From: Mermis nigrescens
Taxonomy: Eukaryota > Nematoda > Enoplea > Mermithida > Mermithidae
Assembly (NCBI GenBank): GCA_036768485.1
Contig: JAVLUZ010000154.1
Span: 25,471,637-25,535,636 of the forward strand
Length of the DNA: 64,000 bases
Direction of reading: 5' to 3'
Of this stretch, positions 43,828-55,699 are shown piece by piece; position 1 is the first letter of the stretch, and each line of letters starts with the position of its first letter. A program made the position numbers and the translations under genes. The notes beneath the pieces were generated by a model, which made no database searches, was not told the origin of the DNA, and worked only from the letters and a program-made list of their open reading frames with translations.

Positions 43828-46800
43828 CTACAGACGAAATTTTAGGTGTAAAGCTAAAAAGAATCAAAAGAGCTAAAAAGTGCCAGAACTTTCAACAAAC
43901 TACTGAACTTCCAATGTTATTCTTAGAATCAAAATCTAAATTTTTCTAATTAGGCAAGTGAATCGTCGGAAAATTGTTCAGAATAATTCAGAACTATTTT
44001 TGCTATCTTTTCGACATTTGCCATTAGTCTTTATGCCATTGTACTATTTTCATTGCTTTTTAGGTAATCAAAATCAAAAATTTTCAAACTCCGAAAGTTA
44101 GAAGGAATTTGACAGATTTGACTAAAAGCTAAGCAGGCTACTTTGGGCAGACTTACTTAGAAAAAATTCAAATAATTTAAGAGAATTTAAAATTAAAAAA
44201 GTAAACCATATAAAATTATGATTCAGTTTACAAACTTAATTTTATTCAACCCAAGCAAAAGCTTAATAAAGTTGAGTGAGGTTTTCTTTTAAATTTATCA
44301 TGAAAAAACAAGGACGACCCAAAAAATATAAAAAATATCCATGTTCACTATCATGTTTTGTCACTGTAAGGACTAGACATATAAAAATTCTGGGAGAAGG
44401 GTGAAATTTAAAAGTGCCTTCGGTTCAAAAACGGCGAATACGCGTTAAAAACACCGTTTTTTGGCGTTTCTGACGATGCTCTATCTTTCTATAGCATAAA
44501 AACATTGAAAAATTCGAAAAAATCTGAAATTTAAAAAATTTCCTGGGGGTCACGGGGGAGGTGAAAACCCGAACCCTCCAGATAACTTATTTAGTCTAAT
44601 CAACCGATATCGTTCGTAATTTCTAGAGCTAAAAACAGCTAAAATTAGTTTAAACCATAAAAAAGAGAGAAAATTATTCAGACAACTAAACTGCCGGAAA
44701 CAAACGAAATTGACAAAAATCGACTGCTAAAGAGATATTGTTAAGAAGAGCAGCATTAATGTTCTGAAAGCTCGGGTTTTATAGTTTTTTCCGCTTCGGA
44801 ATTCGGAAAAATCCGCAAAAATGCACTAATGAATGAATGCAAACCATTTGCGATAGAAAGGGGGTAGAAAAAATGCATAAGGTGGATGTGAATGAAAAGT
44901 ACTTTGAACAAACTGAGAAATTCCAACATCATGAATTAAATTTTCAACGTTTTTCTTTTTTTCCGTACGTTTTTATGCTAATGGATATAGATCGATGAGA
45001 AACCTCTAAAAATTGCGTTTCTTTGCTGTAAGGGTCACTTATAAAATTTTTTGGACTCCGGGATTTCTGGAATATGGCACTGATTTTTTATTTCCGTTTT
45101 TTTCACTTTGTGTTAATAATTTTAATATGCTACCGATTGCTGGGGGTTTGATAATGCAGAAACCGCTAATAATCGCGAACCAAAATTTTAATTTTGTTAA
45201 GATTTCAATATTCTGGGGTTTTGCATTTAAGGGGGCTAATTCCAAAACCCCCAATGCCTATCTGTTATTTCTACTTAACAAGCTCGTGTGAATTATAACC
45301 AAAAAAACGACTCACCGCTTCATTTTCGTTGGAATCCGCGAAAATGAACTCGCCACCGTCGAAATCGTCGTTGAGATAAATAAGCGCGCTTCAAAAGATT
45401 AATCATAAAATATTTGCGCGTAATATGCTAATTTTAATTTATTACTTTTTATTACATATTTAATATGTTCATCTGAAAGTTTTTTTTCACTGCACAAAAA
45501 TGTTGCCTACCTAAAATCACGCCAAGTGAAGGCCGGAAATCTTTTATCGCACCGTCCATCCTTAAGCATGCAATTGTCGCCGTGAATAGGGTGGCTCAAG
45601 TCGCTTCTGTCTTTGTTTCCTTAAAATTTTCTACTCAATCAATCTTGTCGTAATAATTAGTAGTTTTGTGGTTAAAAAGCAAATCAATAAAAATACACAA
45701 ATGAAACAAAAACATAAATAATGAAGTAAACAAAAATACAACAAAGTACAAATAAATTTAAACAAACATGTGAATAAACAAAGAACAAACGCATAATTAA
45801 ATAAATAAAAATAACAAAAGGGTAAAAATATATATCAATAAATATATACAAATAAACAAAAAACAAATAAATAGCGAAATAAACTGAAATAACAAAAAAA
45901 GGTAAGAATAAATTAATAAAAATATACAAATGAACAAAAAACAAATAAATAGCGAAATAAACAAACATAGCGCAAAAGTAAAAACAAGTTAATAAAAATA
46001 TACAAGTAAACAAAAAACGAATAAATAATGAAATAAACAAAAAAAGAAAAATTATAAGATTATATTATTATAAGTGTTTATATCACTAACCTAGTCTTTG
46101 AAGTTCGGCAGGCAAGATGAGTATAGTCGACATATAAGTGCGAAGATAAGTTAAAATATTGTTGTACGAAATTTCGGGCCAATTCAGTTTTTTCGTAAAA
46201 CAGCTTAGCTAACCTAAGCGGCGCTTTTGCGTCCGCTGTGTACTAAATTAAGAAAAGAAGTTAGATTAATTTAAACTGAATTTCGTTGAATCTGAATCAA
46301 AATGAATTGATAAAAAATAAATTCATATATTTACAGGAGAAAATCAAAATAGATGAAATGATATAATAAATTAAATTCGTCAGACATTTAGGTGACAGCC
46401 CGCCTTTAATAGCTCACCGTAGAGAGCAAGATAAAAAATGGATTTATTTAATGAATTTTGGCCATCATTTAGCACAATTTCCTAAGCTGCTTCGCAAATA
46501 AACAAATTGATGACAAAAATGATGGGGAAAAAGGATTTTTTGATGTAACCGCTTTTTGGTCTTTGTTCGAGTCTCAAAATCAAAGGACGTCTATTTTAAT
46601 CGAATATATATTTTTTATTAATTCAAAATATTTTAATGTACGAATTTTCGATAAAAAAGAAAAAGGCAAATAAAATAATATCTTTAAAGAATATCATTTA
46701 GGTTATTAATATCGCTCGGTTTGAAAGAAATTTTTATTCTTCTATACCGATATACGGATCACAACAGTGAGCTTGCTTAAAACTTTACCGGAATAATGTA

Positions 46801-49800
46801 TGGCGGAATTGAAACTCCAAAAGCGGTTAAGTTCGGCCGAAAAACGGAAATATCCAATAAAGCGAAAAATCAACTTCTTAACTTATTACGCGCAATATTG
46901 TAGATTCATAATTTATGTGAAGCGCAACTTTCACTGGTTTAACAGGACGCCTTAATTTAACAGGTTGATCGATGGAAAAAAATCGGTAATAGGCGGAAAA
47001 TGGACGAGAATATTGTGTAATCGTCTTCGAACTTACTTCACATTTTGACGCTTTTTCGGAATAATAATCTGCTTTATACGTGTTTTGGGATGCAGTTGAT
47101 AATAATTTTCAATATCCCTAATCGGGATCGTTTCAGCTGTTAAGCTAATCACTCAACACGCAATGCAGTACTCGAAGCCGTGTTGCTTTCATTATGAAAG
47201 TATAAGCAAGGGCAAGGTATAAGAAATGAAACCCATTTTTTGGATCATCAGAATCGGGCTACCCTGGTTCAGATTCTTGAAGTCCGATGAACTCTATTAA
47301 GGACAGTACGCAACAGACGTGCACAGCATGGGAATTTAGGGAGGGAGGGTGTGACATTTTAAAGTGCCTTTTTTCGGCTCCAAAATAGAGGATACGCGTC
47401 AAAAACAACGTTTTCCGGCGTTTCTGACGATCCGCTGTGTATCTTTCTGAAGCATATAAATATAGAAAATTTCGAACAGTCGTAGAAATTCGAATAAATT
47501 GAACCCAAAAAAAACTAGTATATGGCGCGAAGCGTCGAAAATTCGACACTTTCGAGCAATCAGATAGCTAAAAACGCTCGAAACAGCTCAATTCATACGA
47601 AATTATGTGAAATTTTCGGAAAATCCCGATTTCCGGGGTAAAAATAATTTCTGGAGGGAGGGGGTCAAAACTTTTCTGAGGTGGGGGTGAAAACCTCCAA
47701 AACCCCTTAAAAGATCATAGACGATACGCAATTGTACGGCACGTAACTTCATATAAAAGTTCTTGAGGAATTTGGGGGATCTAATCTCCCAGAATGGCTG
47801 ACAGTGACCCTCCAGAATCGTTGACTTCCCAAAAAAATCATAGATAATATGCTTTTGTAAGCGTCTAAAATTCCAGTGCTTCGCCCACATACTCTCGTTT
47901 TCGGCTGTGTTTTGTTCAGATTACTCGTATTTTGTTTGTTTTTATGTTTTTAAAAAGAATGAGCATTGCTCAAAATGTCAAAAACCAGTTTTTTGACATT
48001 AATTTATAGTTTTCAGCTCCAAAAAGGTATTTTTAAAAATTTTTTCGGGCTGAATTCCAGTGCTGTAGATATATTGTCTAGACCCTTATGTTCTTCACGC
48101 CCATGTTAGGTCGCCTACCGCAGTCTGGATATGCAAAACTCCATTTCAAGACTGATGTGAATAGTGCAAACTCGCAAATATGCAGAAACACATTAATTAA
48201 TTATTCCGCTCATTTTTTCCATTTTTTCCAGTCGAAACCTGATTGTCACACAGAATGCATACATTTTGTGTGGCAATCGAATTAAGAGCTTAATTAAAAC
48301 AACGGTCAAAATTTATACATAAATAAGACTGTCATAAAAATAAAAAAAATTAATTTAATTAATTGTAAATGACTTTTTGATTAAAGTGACGTAAATTATG
48401 GAAATCAATAAGTTATAAGAGCACCTGCATTAATTTTCCGATCGTGAGTCCGTAGAAGTTTTCGTGCTTTGTATGCGGCGATCCCTTACCGGCGTAACCC
48501 GATCCTAGCTGCGATAAATCCTAAAAAATCGGCACCGGATCTTTATTTTCTGGATTTTTACGAAGAAAAAAAGAAAAAAGCTTGAATCGTAAATAAATTA
48601 AAAGTCGGAGATTCGAAAAAATATTAAATAATCGAGTGAGCTCACTCTCAGCTTCATAAGCGATTGACATTCCGACTTTGACATTAAATTTTCGGCTAGA
48701 AATCGCCTAGTCCCGTTGAGTTCGAATTCTTTCTTCAGCACTCTTATGCCATGATTTCGACGAAATTCTCTGAGCACGTCGGGCGATGGCATGTAATAAT
48801 CGAATGTGTCCCGAAATCAGAAAATTAACAACAGTCTATAGTTGAGGTATCAAAAGCCCCGTACGTATTCTCTCGACACCCTGCGAAACATTGCTCATGT
48901 ACCCCTGTACATAGGGCGTGGACATACATGGGAAGCGACAAAATTCTGGGAGGGTCCGATGGGGCCAAATTGCCAAAAATGGCACTAAAAATTTAATTCT
49001 GGCAGGCTATAGATTTTAGGGGTCTTTCAGATTCTGGGAGTGCGGACCATACGTGGGCAGCATCAAAATTCTGTGGGGGAGGGGGGTTGCGAGATTTTTC
49101 AAAGGTCAAAAATGGCCTTAAAAATGATGGTATGGCGAAAACGAAAAAACACAATTTTTCAACGTTTCTCATTGAGCACTATACATTTGCATCAAAAAAT
49201 TGCGAAAAAGACAAACAAAATTTTAAAAATTGAATTCTAAGGGGTATTTTGCTTGGGGGGGTATTTTGGTTTCTCAGGGGGTGCACACCCCCAACCTCAC
49301 TCACGCCCAGGTGTGGTCAGGACCCATGCCCAGGCGTGGGTGAAGAACCTGGGGGCGCTTGACCTCTCAAAACGACTTTTCTCACTCCGTCAAAAGCATT
49401 TTCACCGCTAATAGACATCATTTTTTAACAAAATTGGTTATAAATTTGACCAAATCTTCATAAGTCAGACACATCTTTTCGAAGCTTTAACTCGGAAGAC
49501 CGGTCATGCCTGTGCACGCACAGTCGCTGACTCCAGAAATACTGACCCTGCAAATTTTTAGCTTTCAAAAACTCTGAACTAAGCTTTTTTACGCATTTTT
49601 TCGTTTTAACAGCGCTTTGTACCAATAAGCTTATTTCGAGCTAAACATACATGCCAATTGCACAAAACTTCTCACTTTGTTTTTGTTTTTACATTTCAAG
49701 AGGAACGTCAACAGAAAAACCGGGAAATGCAAATTTCGCTTGATGAAAAAAGATTAAAAGTAAAAAAACACTTCATAGTTGCAACTTTTTCGGGTCAACT

Positions 49801-52800
49801 CAAATATCCTACTAAGGCCTTAATCCTCTATTGCTTTTCCGGCTCTTAACCCGCTATCGCTTTTCTTGCTTCCTCTTCTTTCACCCTCGCTTTGGATTCG
49901 GTTGTTATAAATTTGACCCTAAGTTCCTAAAAACAAATCCTATCTTCTCTTTTGTTAGATAAAAAAGTACCCAAGCGACATACTGAATACTGAAATATAA
50001 TGTACTTGAAGGAATTCTAAGGGTTTCCGTAGTCAACTTAAAGTCTGCAGAATAAGATCCAAATTTATATCTTTATTGCAGGCCTAAGGTCACTAGGGCT
50101 GATGATACAGACTCTTTTTGATTAATCTACAAGTGTAAATTTAGAAAAATGTTGACAAACTGACCGATGAGCGCGAGGGCTGCAAAGTAAACCTTAGGAG
50201 CAAAAAATACATAAAGCGCAGGAATCCTGCTTTCAATATCTGGTTTTGGCAAGTTGAAATTTTCGACAAGGGTCGGCAGCTTAGCAGCTTAGATTCAAAG
50301 CATGATCGGTCTGGGGCGTTAGCCAAAAGGTTTTTCTGAGCAGATGTTCAAAAATCGAGATATTACTCTGCAATGGGGCCAACTCAGAAAACCTACGGAG
50401 TTTTACACATTTTCGATGGATTTCAGGGAGTTCAGGGATTTCAGAAAAAATTGGGATTTCACGGAGTTCAGGGAGTTCAGGCTCTTTGCTATATACTATG
50501 CACGAAGTGGTAAGCTTGTGTTGTATGAATGTACTTAACGCAGCTGACGTATACGCATCTAAAGCAAGCTAAGCACTCTCCATAATATCCGTGTAATTAA
50601 AACAACGTTTCGGCTATAGCAAAGGGTGAGCTTGCACCTTCGCCTACAGCTGACCAAAAGACATCTGAAGCAACTGATGCGGGTGCGCGGCGAAGCATTA
50701 CACTTCTGCGGATACAAATGGTCAACGGGTCATGAAGGAAAACACGTTTTTTACATGAGCTCCTGGAAAAACCATGATAGACAAGTCATAAGCACATATG
50801 TACACACGATTTTATTGAGTCCAATTTTGAGAATATTTCGATTAGGAGGTCGAGCAGAATGACCTGCCCATCAATTTTTATACAAATAAAAAGTAAGCAA
50901 CCAACACACATAATTTAGATGTTACAGTGTGCTATTTTGTTTAGAATGTTATTACCTATGTAAAGAAGCGTAAGGAAGAAATTTGAGAAAAATCGAAAAA
51001 TCTTTTGATTGATTTCTGAATTGGACATAAAAATCTATCATTTAACCTATCTGCATGACTGATTCATCTACATCGAGTCTTAGTTTGACTTCAGGAAATT
51101 TCTAAATCCTTGTCTTACTCTTAGCAGATTACCATTTTAAAGTCGTGTTTTGACTGTCTTTTTGGTATACTTCGAGGTTTTAATTTTTTCCCTTTGGAGG
51201 GACCCTTGTGGAAAATAAAAACAAAATAGCAACACTAAACCTACAAGTCTCTATTAAACTTTCTGGATTTCGCGAAACTATTAAACAACGTAATTCGGAA
51301 TCCCTGAAGTCCCTGAAATCCCTGAAGTCCTTGAAATCCCTGAAGTCCCTGAAATCCCTGAAGTCCCTGAAATCCCTGAAAACCCTGAAATCCTTCAACT
51401 CCCTAAAATCCCTAAAGTCCCTGAAAATCTTGAAGTCCCTGAAATCCCTGAAGTCCCTGAAATCCCTGAAGTCCCTGAAATCCCTGAAGTCCCTGAAATC
51501 CCTAAAGTCCCTGAAATCCCTAAAGTTCCAGAAAACCTTGAAGTCCCTGAAATCCTTGAAGTTTATAAAAAGTTAACATCCCTGAACTCCCTGAAATCTT
51601 TGAAATCCGCAAAAAAAGTTTGTATCCGCCTCAGCATGTAGTAGGTTTTCTAGGTTGGGCCTGCAATGCCTCGCGTCATGCGTTTGGAACAAAAACTTTA
51701 AAATATAAGAATTGTAGGTACCATAGTGTTTAAATAACAAAATTCGCCAAAGGAATATTTGCGTAAGCTCTTAAATACTCATGGTATAGAAAACGGTGTT
51801 TTAACACAAAAAGATGTGGCTTACACGTAAAAAAACTTATATCGCTACCAGATTAAGGCCAAAGGGCACTACTCGCTTCTTGTTTTTATTATTCATGAAT
51901 ATGAATGACAAAAAATGGTAGATGAACCTATTATAAAGACCAGTCAGCACATGAGGCTATCATAAAATCCCTGGAAGCGATTCGAGGCTTCTACTAGCCT
52001 TCATTCATGAGTTTGAAAAAATCGTACGATTTTCGATTATGAATTTTTTTTGTAAAATTCACGTATATTCGTCCATGTCAAACGAGACGGTATGAGAAAC
52101 GTTGAAAAAATCCCATGTTTTTATTTAACAGAAAGAAGACGTCTTTCCATCTATCCCGTTTTCTTTTTCTAAATGAAGGAAATAAATCTAAAACAAATAA
52201 ATAAATAGAATGAAAACATAAAAAAAAAGACAAAAAAATAGAAGGAAAAGGTAAAAGCGGAGCATGCTATTAGTATGAAGGAAACAAACAGACGCGAGAA
52301 TCTGCAGAAATGTACCTAGAAAAATTATAATATGAGTAATAATGCAAAACTCAAAATAGAAAATATTCAAAATCAGGATCTTTCAGCAAAAAAATTAAGA
52401 AATTAATTCGAGCACTGCGCATTAAAGTAGTTTTTATGCTATTTTGGCATTTTATCAATTTTAGGGCCAAAAACATAAAAAATAGAAATAAAGTAATCTG
52501 CAATAGTTTAACTTATTAAATTCCATTTTGGCGGAAATTATAGCACAGAGCTGTCCGAGTATTGATTTTTTCATTAAGAAAAAACGCATTTATCAAAATT
52601 TATTCGTGTAAACAATCAGCACACATAATAACAAGTGTAAACAATCGCGATGTTTTACAACAAATTTGTGTAAAGCTCAAAAGACGCCAAATTCTGTTGC
52701 GGTCAAGGAGTTGAATACTATTTCAAAAATACATCCTCGGCAATCATTCTTTGAATTAACCTTCGCTTAAAGTCTTTATAAACGTATATTGGATTGAAAC

Positions 52801-55559
52801 AACTTTTATGATTTGAAGTTTTCCTAATAAAATTTTAGCGAAATAAAGAAATTTCAGTCAGTTCAACATTTTCGGGATAATTATCTTTGAAATTTAAGAA
52901 ATCTGACAAAGTTGCCGTCCTTCAAATTAAACGAGACGAAACACGTACGCTGTTTACACTGCTGAAAAAACTTTATCATCTCGACACGTTCCGGGACAAA
53001 AGTTACAGTGACGCTCAGTTTCTTCTTAATTATACTAAGAAATGGAAATTTCGCAACTCGGGTCATTGAAATTCCAATTAAATTTGGCAATAAAAAAATT
53101 TTAATCCGTTGCCATATTCAAATTTGAATTCTTAGTATCGTTAAATTCCGTTCTGTAAAGCATCATCCAGTAAAGTAAATTAATGTTTATTAATTTGTTT
53201 CAAATAAATTATTTTTTCCATTCCCTAATCTTTTTATTTACGATCAATGAAAACTTTATACGTTGTTTGTACATAAAGTAATTTAGCGGTCAACTCCTTG
53301 ACATTTTCTAATTTCAGCCCTAATAGCCTAAATAATATCGCCTCACTTCCAACATCGTTGTCGTCGCCTGATTCTGAGCCACATCCTTATCAATCTTTTC
53401 TTGTTGACTCTTCTCCAATTCGCTATTTCGATCAAAATGCTCCTTAGGGTGCTGTATTGGCGAAACTTGCGTATTGTAGAATTTTTTGGCCAACTGCCAA
53501 AAATCGTAGTCGATTTCGGTACTTATTTCGTTGTAATCGTCGGGATGCTCGTCGGTCGCCTAAATGGCGCCAAACTGATAACAAATAAAACTAGCTCCAA
53601 ATTATGAACACTAATTTGGAGCAGACTGGAGAAAAACAATAGATTCTTGTAAAAAATTTTAGGTCAATCTAAAAATTAAAAATTTCAAGGAATTTCAAGA
53701 AAATTTAATAAAAAAACTAGAAAATTCAAAACAAATTTGAAAAATTTCAATTAAAAAATTTCATTTTAAGTCATCAGGAGTCAATCGTTATTTTCCATTT
53801 TAAATTTCGATTCTGGATAAAATGCATTAGAATAATAGGAGTAACTGCCCCAAAATTTATTTCGAGATAAAATAATAGGAAGTCACCAGTAGGAAAAAAG
53901 AAGAAAAAGAGAGAAAAAAGAAAAGAAAAACAGACGATTTTTTGAATAAAGAAAATTTCAAAAAAGAATAATAATAATAATAATAATAAATGTAAAGAAC
54001 AAAAAGGAATATTACCCATTTTGATAAATTAGACAAAAATTCTACCTCTCGATTAATGGAAGAACTCGTAGATTTTTTCAAAAAATCAAGACAAAATAAG
54101 CAATACATGTACGAATAAATATATCATATATTTCATTAGAATACAAAAAACAGGTTCCGCGTATAAAAATATAAAATACAAATGTAAAGATTTGAAAATT
54201 TACATTAATTCTATCCGCATCAGTCTTGAAATGGATCAAAAAACAGTGGATTAACAACATTTTTATGCGAAATTTACCATTGATACAACTTTTTAAGGCC
54301 ATTGTGATAATTTTGTTTTATTTTTCTTACACCTTTTTATATATTATTCTTAAATATTATATTTTTATTTTCTTAAATTTACTGATACGAATATTTCTAT
54401 TTTTCTTTCCAATTTACCCGCATATTTTGTCGAAATTTTTTCATGTTTTTACGGTCTAAGAAAGATAGACTATCGCCAGAAACGCCAAAAATGATGATTG
54501 TGACGCGTGTCCAGCGTTTTTGGGCCAAAAGGCATTTCAAAAGAATTTTTCGGTTTCACCCCCCAGAATTCTCATGCGGTGCATTTCTAATTGTGACTCA
54601 CTTCGTTGTTTTCGAAACGGAACTTATCGTCCGAATACGACCACAGCTTCAATTCTAACACATGTTTTTCTACAAAAGCGGCGATATTCTAAAAATTATA
54701 CTTATTGAGGGCTAAAAATGCAATCGATAAGAAGAAAAATAGACAATTGTTCACGAAACACAGAAGTTTAAATCAGTTAAATACAATTAAGACAGTTGAT
54801 AATTAAACGGGCAACAATTTTTCATCTTTTTTGCAAGAAATCCGATTGACCCGATTTACCTAAATTTAGTTTAATTTTATTAAACTTTATTTGATTTAAA
54901 AAATTCCATGAACGCACTTCTCTGGGGATAAATAAATTTTCGGTCAATTTTGCCTGCTGAGCATAGAAGTTTTTATTGTCCATCATCGTTTGATCTTTGG
55001 GGCGAAATAATAAATAAGTAGCAACCGCCTCGCAAGCTTTCCGCAATTTTCCGCCTGAAAAACCACGAGTTATTTTATTGCCAATTCAAAAAATTTCACA
55101 AAAAGGCATAAAAATTAAGTATGGAATATTATCAACAAAATTCAAAGCTTCCTGAAGATTTAGGGCAAATCTGAAACTTTAAAGAATGAGCGCTTTGAGA
55201 ATACTGTTACATAAATTATGCAATTAATTTAAAATTTCGGGAAAACACAAATGATATCGATTTGAACCGCGCCTATAATAAACAGTTAAGAAAATTATAA
55301 AAAAATGTTTTAACAATTCGGATAATCTCATAATTTTAGAAAATAATAGGTTTTAATCATATGATGATAGTAAAAAATAATTAACTTTATAATGCAGCGA
55401 TCATTTGGATCCGAAATCTAGCAACTAATAATATTACTAGTGATAGTAATAATTAATAATAGAAAAAAAATAATAATAGTAATAAATAATAATAATAATA
55501 ATTAATGATAATAATAATAATATGATAATATAATAATAATAATATTAATAATAATAATA

Positions 55560-55611
<52 letters not shown>

Positions 55612-55643
55612 TATAATAATAATAATCACAACACAACAACAAC

Positions 55644-55699
<56 letters not shown>

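Larger units (their letters stand above)
48770..53346 (-). other. P3H: P3H intron region with a missing exon
   Basis: Phase 0 leaves the 53347 exon but phase 2 enters the 48769 exon, so at least one exon must lie here. One weak candidate is 52925-53044 minus (KLSVTVTFVPERVEMIKFF), open in phase 0 after TAAGAAG. Its donor is unclear. MITEs at 48920-49315 and a tandem-repeat-armed element at 50376-51659 also lie here. Confidence 0.65.

Noticed and set aside
51208..51576. Leu-Lys-Ser repeat protein
   Set aside because: Translated 18-base tandem repeat of a transposon arm.
51301..51600. CRISPR-like array
   Set aside because: Units are contiguous with no spacers, and the genome is eukaryotic.
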